DNA from: Kitasatospora gansuensis
Lineage (GTDB): Bacteria > Actinomycetota > Actinomycetes > Streptomycetales > Streptomycetaceae
Reading direction: 5' to 3'
Length of the DNA stretch: 64,000 bases
NCBI RefSeq assembly: GCF_014203705.1
Contig: NZ_JACHJR010000001.1
Span: 5,146,001 to 5,210,000 of the forward strand
In this document: piece by piece, positions 58,325 through 64,000 of the stretch
How the letters are laid out: the number at the start of each line of letters is the position of its first letter
How positions within the stretch are numbered: position 1 is the first letter of the stretch
Translations under genes and position numbers: made by a program
Notes under the pieces: generated by a model
Databases searched by the model: none
Told to the model about the DNA's origin: nothing
Seen by the model: only the letters and a program-made list of their open reading frames with translations

Positions 58325-59170
58325 ATGCAGCTCGCTCAGCGGCTCCGGCCACCCGGAGGGACCGGCCCGGTGCGCCTCTACCTCGCGGTCGCCGCCGGCT
58401 CGTTCCGCCGCTACTCCACCTACCGGGCCGCCACCCTGGCCGGGGCCTTCACCAACACCGTCTTCGGCTTCATCCTGGCGTACACCTTCCTCGCGCTCTG
58501 GCAGGCCAGGCCGGGGGTCGGCGGGTACGACACCAACCAGGCGGTGACCTACATCTGGGTCAGCCAGGCGCTGCTGATCACCGTCGCGGTCTGGGGCGGC
58601 GGCTTCCAGGACGACGTCCAGGAGCGGTTCAGGAACGGGGACATCGCCGTCGACCTGTACCGGCCGGTGGACTTCATGGGCTGGTGGCTGGCCGCCGACC
58701 TGGGCCGGGCCGCGTTCCAGCTGATCGGGCGCGGCGTGGCACCCACGGTGGCCGGGGTGCTCGCCTTCGACATCCGGCTGCCCGCGCACCCGTACACCTG
58801 GGCGGCCTTCCTGGTCTCGGTGCTGCTGGCCGTGCTGGTCAGCTTCGGACTGCGCTACCTGGTCTCGCTCACCGGCTTCTGGCTGCACGACTCCGAGGGG
58901 GTGCGCTCGGTGATGGTGGTGGTCGCGCTGTTCTTCTCCGGGGCACTCCTGCCGCTCACCCTCTTCCCGGGCAGGCTGGGCGAGTTGGCCCGGCTGCTGC
59001 CCTGGTCCGCGCTGATCCAGCTGCCGACCGACGTCTTCCTGGAGCGCCGCTCCGGCACCGCCCTGCTCGGCGGGCTGGGCTTCCAGGCGGCCTGGGCGGT
59101 GCTGCTGCTGGCGGCCGGCCGGCTGGTCCAACTGCTGGCCACCCGCAAGGTGGTGGTGCACGGTGGCTGA
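58325..59170 (+). CDS. ABC-2 type permease
   Basis: 281 residues with about six membrane helices; the DUF990-type sequence (RNGDIAVDLYRPVDFMGWWL and FFSGALLPLTLFPG) is usual for one of two permease subunits of exporters found beside DegT-type genes. AAGGAGA precedes ATG 58325. It overlaps the next permease by 8 bases, and the ATPase follows, giving a complete exporter. The cargo is not known. Confidence 0.88.
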   Translation: MQLAQRLRPPGGTGPVRLYLAVAAGSFRRYSTYRAATLAGAFTNTVFGFILAYTFLALWQARPGVGGYDTNQAVTYIWVSQALLITVAVWGGGFQDDVQERFRNGDIAVDLYRPVDFMGWWLAADLGRAAFQLIGRGVAPTVAGVLAFDIRLPAHPYTWAAFLVSVLLAVLVSFGLRYLVSLTGFWLHDSEGVRSVMVVVALFFSGALLPLTLFPGRLGELARLLPWSALIQLPTDVFLERRSGTALLGGLGFQAAWAVLLLAAGRLVQLLATRKVVVHGG

Positions 59171-59990
59171 CACAATGACGGCCCGGACGGCCTGGGCACT
59201 GCGCTCCTGGTGGCTGATGGCCGGGATGTGGACCCGCTCGACGATGGCCTACCGGGCCTCGTTCGTGATGATGCTGGCCGCGAGCACCACGGTGACCGCG
59301 CTCGACTTCGTGGTGCTGCTGCTAATGTTCCAGCACACCGAGCAGCTCGGCGGCTGGTCGCTGGGTGAACTCGGCTTCCTGTACGGGACGTCGAGCTTCG
59401 CGCTCGGGATGGCCAACCTGCTGGTCGGCAGCGTGGACGCGCTCGGCGAGCGGATCCGTACCGGGACCCTCGACACCATGCTGATCCGGCCCGCGCCGGC
59501 GCTGGCCCAGGTCTGCGCCGAGCGCTTCTCGCTGCGCCGGGTCGGCCGCCCGGTGCAGGCCGCGGCGATCCTGGCCTGGTCGCTGACCCGGGTCGAGGTG
59601 CACTGGACGGCCGACCGGGTGCTGCTGCTGGCCGTGCTGCTGCTCTGCGGCAGCGTCATCTTCTGCGCGATCTTCATCGGCTTCGCCACCGTGCAGTTCT
59701 GGTGGGGCGAGGCGGGCGAATTCCAGAACGCCTTCACCTACGGCGGCGCCACCATGCTCCAGTACCCGCCGACGGTCTTCGCCAAGGAACTGGTGGCCGG
59801 GACGGTCTTCGGCCTGCCGATCGCCTTCGTCAACTGGCTGCCCGCGCTGCACATCCTCGGCAAGCCCGACCCGCTCGGCCTGCCGGCGGCGTTCCGGTTC
59901 GCCTCGCCGCTGGCCGCCCTGCTCTGCGTGCTGGCCGCCGGACTGGCCTGGCGGGCCGGACTGCGGGCCTATCGCGGCACCGGCAACTGA
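59163..59990 (+). CDS. ABC-2 type permease (second subunit)
   Basis: 275 residues, about six membrane helices. Shares the RTGTLDTMLIRPAPALAQ motif, the counterpart of RNGDIAVDLYRPVD in its partner. GTG 59163 overlaps the previous gene, so the two permeases are co-translated. Confidence 0.88.
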   Translation: MADTMTARTAWALRSWWLMAGMWTRSTMAYRASFVMMLAASTTVTALDFVVLLLMFQHTEQLGGWSLGELGFLYGTSSFALGMANLLVGSVDALGERIRTGTLDTMLIRPAPALAQVCAERFSLRRVGRPVQAAAILAWSLTRVEVHWTADRVLLLAVLLLCGSVIFCAIFIGFATVQFWWGEAGEFQNAFTYGGATMLQYPPTVFAKELVAGTVFGLPIAFVNWLPALHILGKPDPLGLPAAFRFASPLAALLCVLAAGLAWRAGLRAYRGTGN

Positions 59991-60013
59991 ACACTCGTGA
60001 CAAGGAGTTGGAC

Positions 60014-60973
60014 ATGGCACTGATCGAACTCGAAGACGTCCGACGGGACTTCACCATCCGGACCAGGGCCGGGCGGCTGCGCCGGGAGAAGCGGGTGGTG
60101 CACGCGGTGGACGGGCTGAGCTTCACCGTCGGCGCGGGCGAGTGCGTCGGCTACATCGGCCCGAACGGCGCGGGCAAGTCCACCACGATCAAGATGCTCA
60201 CCGGGATCCTGGTGCCCACCGCGGGGCGGCTCCGGGTGGCCGGGGTCGAACCGGCCAGGGAGCGGGTCGGGCTGGCCCGGCGGATCGGCGTGGTCTTCGG
60301 CCAGCGCACCACCCTGTGGTGGGACCTGCCGCTGCGCGACAGCTACGAACTGGCCCGCAGGATCTACCGGATCCCGCCCGACCGGTACCGGGCCAACCTG
60401 GCGCGTTGTGTCGAACTGCTCGACCTGGGCGCCCTGTTGGACACCCCGGTCCGGCAGCTCTCGCTCGGCCAGCGGATGCGCGGGGATCTGGCGGCGGCGC
60501 TGCTGCACGACCCGCAGGTGCTCTACCTGGACGAGCCCACCATCGGTCTGGACGTGGTGAGCAAGGCGAGGGTGCGGGAGTTCCTGCGCGAGGTGAACCG
60601 GGCGGAGGGCACCACGGTGCTGCTCACCACCCACGACCTGACCGACATCGAACAGCTCTGCGGCCGGGTGATGGTGATCGACCATGGCCGGGTGGTCTAC
60701 GACGGCAGCCTGGACGGGCTGCACACCGCGGGCCGCAGCGAACGCACCCTGGTGGTCGACCTGGCCGAGCCGCGGCCTGCGATCGCCGTGCCGGGCGCCC
60801 GGGTGGTCAGGGTGGACGGCCCCCGGCAGTGGCTGGCCTTCCCGGCCGAGCAGAGTGCCGCCCCGCTGGTCGCGGCGGTGGCGGAGCGCTATCCGCTGGT
60901 GGACCTGTCGGTCCGGGAGCCCGCCATCGAGGACGTGATCGCCCGGATGTACGCGGAGGTGGCGATCGGCTGA
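60014..60973 (+). CDS. ABC transporter ATP-binding protein
   Basis: 319 residues. Walker A GPNGAGKST at 49-57, signature LSLGQRMRGDLA, Walker B YLDEPTIGLD, H-loop TTHDLTD. A C-terminal domain of about 80 residues follows the ATPase core, common in exporters of this class. AAGGAG precedes ATG 60014 by 6 bases. Third gene of the exporter operon. Confidence 0.93.
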   Translation: MALIELEDVRRDFTIRTRAGRLRREKRVVHAVDGLSFTVGAGECVGYIGPNGAGKSTTIKMLTGILVPTAGRLRVAGVEPARERVGLARRIGVVFGQRTTLWWDLPLRDSYELARRIYRIPPDRYRANLARCVELLDLGALLDTPVRQLSLGQRMRGDLAAALLHDPQVLYLDEPTIGLDVVSKARVREFLREVNRAEGTTVLLTTHDLTDIEQLCGRVMVIDHGRVVYDGSLDGLHTAGRSERTLVVDLAEPRPAIAVPGARVVRVDGPRQWLAFPAEQSAAPLVAAVAERYPLVDLSVREPAIEDVIARMYAEVAIG

Positions 60974-61111
60974 GCCGGCGGTCGTCGTGAGGCCGAGCCG
61001 TCGGTTGCCGTTCGGCCGCGGTCACTCGTCCGGGTGAAGCCGGTGACTCCGGGGTGTCGTGGACAGTTGACACTCCGGATCACCGGACAGGCTTGTGAGG
61101 GGTGCGCGCGG

Positions 61112-62230
61112 ATGGCTCAGCTGGTCGGGGAGTCGGTGCCGCCGGCCCGCTCCGGCACCGGGACGGTGCCGGTGGCGCGGCCGGTGATCGGGGAGGCGGA
61201 GATCGCCGCCGCCGTCCGGGTGCTGCGCAGCGGTTCGGTCGTCCAGGGACCCGAAGTGGCCGCCTTCGAGCGGGAGTTCGCCGAGCTGGTGGACGGCAGG
61301 CACTGCGTGGCCGTCAACTCCGGTACGTCCGCGCTGCAGTTGGCGCTGACGGCGCTCGGGATCGGGCCCGGCGACGAGGTGGTGGTGCCGTCCTTCTCGT
61401 TCGCCGCCACCGCCAACGCCGTCCGGCTGGTCGGCGCCGAGCCGGTCTTCGCCGACATCGACCCGGACAGCTTCTGCCTCGACCCGGCGGCGGTGCTGGC
61501 CGCGATCGGCCCGCGCACCGCCGCGCTGCTCCCGGTCCACCTCTACGGGCACCCGGCCGCGATGGCCGAGCTGACCCGGCTGGCCGCCAGGGGCGGCCTG
61601 GCCGTGGTCGAGGACGCCTGCCAGGCGCACGGCGCCACCCTGGACGGCCGCCCGGTGGGCTCGTTCGGCGCCGCCGGGTGCTTCAGCTTCTACCCGACCA
61701 AGAACATGCACGCGCTGGAGGGCGGCATGGTCACCGTCGCGGACCCGGCGCTGGCCCGGAAGCTGCGGCTGCTCCGCAACCAGGGGATGGAGCAGCCCTA
61801 CCGGAACGAGATCGTCGGGGCCAACCTCCGGATGACCGACGTCTCGGCGGCCGTCGGCCGGGTCCAGCTCGGCCGGCTGCCGGGGGCGACCGAGGGCCGC
61901 CGGGCCAACGCGGCCGTACTGGACCGGGAGTTGGCCGGCACCGGCCTGCGGACTCCGCCGGTGGCGCCCGGCGCCCGGCACGTCTACCACCAGTACACCG
62001 TCCGGGTGCCGGGCCAACGGGAGGAGTTCCGCCGGGAGTTGGCCGCGGCCGGGGTGGGGACCGAGGTGTACTACCCGGTGCCGATCCACCGGCTGCCGCC
62101 CTTCCCGGGGCGGTGGGAGCTGCCGGAGACCGAGCGGGCGGCGGCCGAGGTGGTCGCGCTGCCGGTGCACCCCACCCTGTCCGAGGCCGAACTGGCCCTG
62201 GTGGTCGAGGCGGTGCGGCGTGCGGTCTGA
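61112..62230 (+). CDS. DegT/DnrJ/EryC1 sugar aminotransferase
   Basis: 372 residues. PLP lysine Lys197 in FYPTKNMHALEGG; NSGTSALQLAL and VVEDACQAHGA are the other family signatures. It transfers an amino group to a keto-sugar, probably a UDP- or dTDP-linked one. ATG 61112 follows GAGGGG by 9 bases; an earlier start at 61034 is not supported. Overlaps the next gene by 11 bases. Confidence 0.92.
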   Translation: MAQLVGESVPPARSGTGTVPVARPVIGEAEIAAAVRVLRSGSVVQGPEVAAFEREFAELVDGRHCVAVNSGTSALQLALTALGIGPGDEVVVPSFSFAATANAVRLVGAEPVFADIDPDSFCLDPAAVLAAIGPRTAALLPVHLYGHPAAMAELTRLAARGGLAVVEDACQAHGATLDGRPVGSFGAAGCFSFYPTKNMHALEGGMVTVADPALARKLRLLRNQGMEQPYRNEIVGANLRMTDVSAAVGRVQLGRLPGATEGRRANAAVLDRELAGTGLRTPPVAPGARHVYHQYTVRVPGQREEFRRELAAAGVGTEVYYPVPIHRLPPFPGRWELPETERAAAEVVALPVHPTLSEAELALVVEAVRRAV

Positions 62231-63233
62231 CGGTCGGTCGGCGGGTCGTGGGCGGCCGCTGCGGGCCGGGCTGATCGGCCTCGGCGCGATGGGACGCAAC
62301 CACGCCCGGGTGCTGGCCGCGCTGGCCGGGGTCGAACTGGTCGGCGTGGTGGACCCGGCGGGCGGCACCGCCCCCGGCGGCGTCCCGGTGCTGGCCGAGC
62401 TCAACGACCTGCTCGCGCTGGGTGTCGACTACGCGGTGGTGGCCTGCCCGACCGCCCAGCACGAGAGCGTCGGCCTGCGGCTGGCGGTCGCCGGGGTGCC
62501 CGCGCTGATCGAGAAGCCGCTCGCGCACGACGCCCGGGCTGCCCGCCGACTGGTGGACGCCTTCCGGGGTCAGGTGGCCGGGGTCGGCCACGTCGAGCGC
62601 TACAACCCGGCCCTCCAGCAGCTCAGGGCCAGGCTGGCGAGCGGCGAGATCGGCGAGGTCTACCAGGTGTCGACCCGCCGTCAGGGGCCGTTCCCGCGCC
62701 GGATCGCCGACGTCGGGGTGGTCAAGGACCTGGCCACCCACGACATCGACCTGACCGGCTGGATCACCGGCCAGAGTTACGCCTCGGTGGCCGCCAGGAC
62801 GGTGCGCAAGAGCGGCCGCCCGTACGAGGACATGGTGGCCGCGGTCGGCACGCTGGCCGACGGCACCATGGTCAGCCACCTGGTGAACTGGCTCAGCCCG
62901 CAGAAGGAGCGCTACGTCGCGGTGACCGGCGAGCGCGGCTGCCTGGTCGCCGACACGCTGACCGCCGACCTGACCCTGCAGGTGAACGGCGCGGTGGCCA
63001 CCGAGTGGGACACCGTCCGCACCTTCCGGGGAGTGACCGAGGGCGACGTGATCCGGTACGCCTTCCCGAAACGGGAGCCGCTGATGAGCGAGCACGAGCA
63101 GTTCCGCGAGGCGGTGGCCGGGCGCCCGGCCGAGACCGTCGCGCTGACCGAGGGCCTGCACACCGTGGAGGTGGCCGAGTCGGTGCTGGCCGCCGCCGGA
63201 CGGCAGAGCCTGCTGGGGGTGACGGTCCGATGA
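62220..63233 (+). CDS. Gfo/Idh/MocA family oxidoreductase (sugar-nucleotide dehydrogenase type)
   Basis: 337 residues. NAD(P)-binding GLIGLGAMGRNHARVL at about 17, the EKPLAHD catalytic Lys-Pro near 99-104, and VKDLATHDIDLTGW with the catalytic His. The size and neighbours suggest a sugar 3-dehydrogenase that makes the keto-sugar used by the aminotransferase. GTG 62220. Overlaps the glycosyltransferase by 4 bases. Confidence 0.9.
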   Translation: MRSDGRSAGRGRPLRAGLIGLGAMGRNHARVLAALAGVELVGVVDPAGGTAPGGVPVLAELNDLLALGVDYAVVACPTAQHESVGLRLAVAGVPALIEKPLAHDARAARRLVDAFRGQVAGVGHVERYNPALQQLRARLASGEIGEVYQVSTRRQGPFPRRIADVGVVKDLATHDIDLTGWITGQSYASVAARTVRKSGRPYEDMVAAVGTLADGTMVSHLVNWLSPQKERYVAVTGERGCLVADTLTADLTLQVNGAVATEWDTVRTFRGVTEGDVIRYAFPKREPLMSEHEQFREAVAGRPAETVALTEGLHTVEVAESVLAAAGRQSLLGVTVR

Positions 63234-64000
63234 GCACGCCCGACGTCACCGTGGTGGTCGCGGTCTACAACACCATGCCGTACCTGACGACCTGTCTGAC
63301 CTCGCTGGTCGAACAGTCCATCGGCCAGGGCCGGTTGGAGGTGGTCGCGGTCGACGACGGCTCCACCGACGGCAGCGGCGCCGAGCTGGCCCGGTTCGCC
63401 CGCGAGCACCCCGGTCTGTTCCGGATCGAGCGGCAGGCCAACTCCGGCGGCCCGGCCGCGCCCACCAACCGGGCGATGGAACTGGCCAGGGGCCGCTACG
63501 TGTTCTTCCTCGGCGCCGACGACTGGCTCGGCCCGCAGGCGCTGGAGCGGCTGGTCGCGATGGCCGACCGGTACGAGTCGGACGTGGTGCTCGGCAAGAT
63601 GGTCGGGGTCGGCGGCCGGCACGTCCCGCAGGGCATCTTCGACCGCACCGAGCCCTCGGTGGGCTTCACGGACTCCGCGCTCGCCTGGGCGCTCTCGGAC
63701 ACCAAGCTGTTCCGCCGCGAGCCGCTGGTCCGGCACGGACTGCGCCGCCGGGAGGACCTGCCGGTCTACTCCGACCAGCCGTTCACCCTGCAGGCACTGC
63801 TGCGGGCCCGGCGGGTCTCGGTGCTGGCCGACTACGACTGCTACCACGCGGTGCTGCGCGCCGACCGGGCCAACGCCACGGTGCGCTCGGGACACCGGGA
63901 CCGGCTGCGCGGGCTGACCGAGATCCTGGCCGTCACCGACCGGCTCACCGAGCCCGGCAGCGAGGTTCGCCTCGCCCTGCACCGGCGCCACTTCGGCTGG
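63230..64000 (+). CDS. Family 2 glycosyltransferase (3' partial)
   Basis: 257 residues visible, frame open to the right edge. Nucleotide-sugar site VTVVVAVYNTMPYL, DDGSTDGS, and the metal-binding DxD region FFLGADDW (ADD) are present; the rest is a GT-A fold. It would transfer the modified sugar to a surface acceptor. ATG 63230 overlaps the previous stop (ATGA). Confidence 0.9.
   Translation, partial: MSTPDVTVVVAVYNTMPYLTTCLTSLVEQSIGQGRLEVVAVDDGSTDGSGAELARFAREHPGLFRIERQANSGGPAAPTNRAMELARGRYVFFLGADDWLGPQALERLVAMADRYESDVVLGKMVGVGGRHVPQGIFDRTEPSVGFTDSALAWALSDTKLFRREPLVRHGLRRREDLPVYSDQPFTLQALLRARRVSVLADYDCYHAVLRADRANATVRSGHRDRLRGLTEILAVTDRLTEPGSEVRLALHRRHFGW

Noticed and set aside
56145..58547. 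800-codon plus-strand frame opposite the penicillin-binding protein
   Set aside because: Low-complexity Gly/Val translation of an antisense strand; the minus strand has all the PBP motifs.

Overview
The window is very GC-rich, strongly GC3-biased DNA from a sporulating actinomycete, most likely Streptomycetaceae (Streptomyces or Kitasatospora). The evidence is two SsgA-like sporulation proteins, DasR-type operators and N-acetylglucosamine PTS genes, chitinases with the classic streptomycete promoter repeats, many leaderless promoters, and a gene order (rph, rdgB, PTS cluster, cysO-cysM, clpS, nicotinate salvage, endonuclease V) that matches my memory of the S. coelicolor chromosomal core. No integrated phage, insertion sequence or CRISPR array is visible.

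Layout. 1-9 kb: a DUF2156 membrane protein cut by the left edge, an SsgA-like protein, an SF2 helicase, two IclR regulators, a secreted Lon-type protease, and an Lrp regulator divergent from a truncated 4-hydroxyphenylpyruvate dioxygenase. 9-18 kb: a two-component system, a GH18 chitinase, a GT87 mannosyltransferase, a second SsgA-like gene next to an odd hexanucleotide repeat, and two RDD membrane proteins. 18-22.8 kb: endonuclease V, then a type VII secretion-associated cassette (two WXG100-like proteins and a mycosin protease) whose codon usage differs from its surroundings. 22.7-30 kb: three GNAT acetyltransferases, a DinB protein, a DUF2332 protein, a sigma-like protein, a zinc exporter and an AbiEi-like protein. 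30-37 kb: NAD salvage (pncA, pncB), clpS, a DUF2017 protein, an amino-acid permease, and the Mec+/CysO/CysM cysteine pathway with a cysteine-containing leader peptide. 37-45.6 kb: three paralogous PTS IIC genes and one IIB gene under DasR-type sites, then rph and rdgB. 45.6-49 kb: an unusual tRNA, an HNH endonuclease running into it, and a large chitinase. 49-54 kb: a CpnT-like/RHS toxin locus with a probable immunity gene. 54-64 kb: bcp, a GroES-like protein, a remnant of a SnoaL-like gene, a class A penicillin-binding protein, an ABC exporter, and the start of a sugar-modification/glycosyltransferase operon cut by the right edge.

How the genes work together. Chitinases release chito-oligosaccharides, and the PTS genes import GlcNAc under apparent DasR control, linking chitin use to development (two SsgA-like genes). 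Mec+, CysO and CysM form the protein-bound thiocarboxylate route to cysteine. PncA and PncB recycle nicotinamide. The CpnT-like, RHS and downstream genes look like a polymorphic toxin with its immunity protein.

The most interesting points are: a 17-bp-ended inverted-repeat element present in two opposite-facing copies; a class I tRNA-like gene with a UAG anticodon overlapped by an HNH gene; the hexanucleotide repeat behind the second SsgA-like gene; the split CpnT/RHS toxin locus; the mosaic mycosin gene; the truncated dioxygenase; and the decayed SnoaL-like tail behind the penicillin-binding protein.
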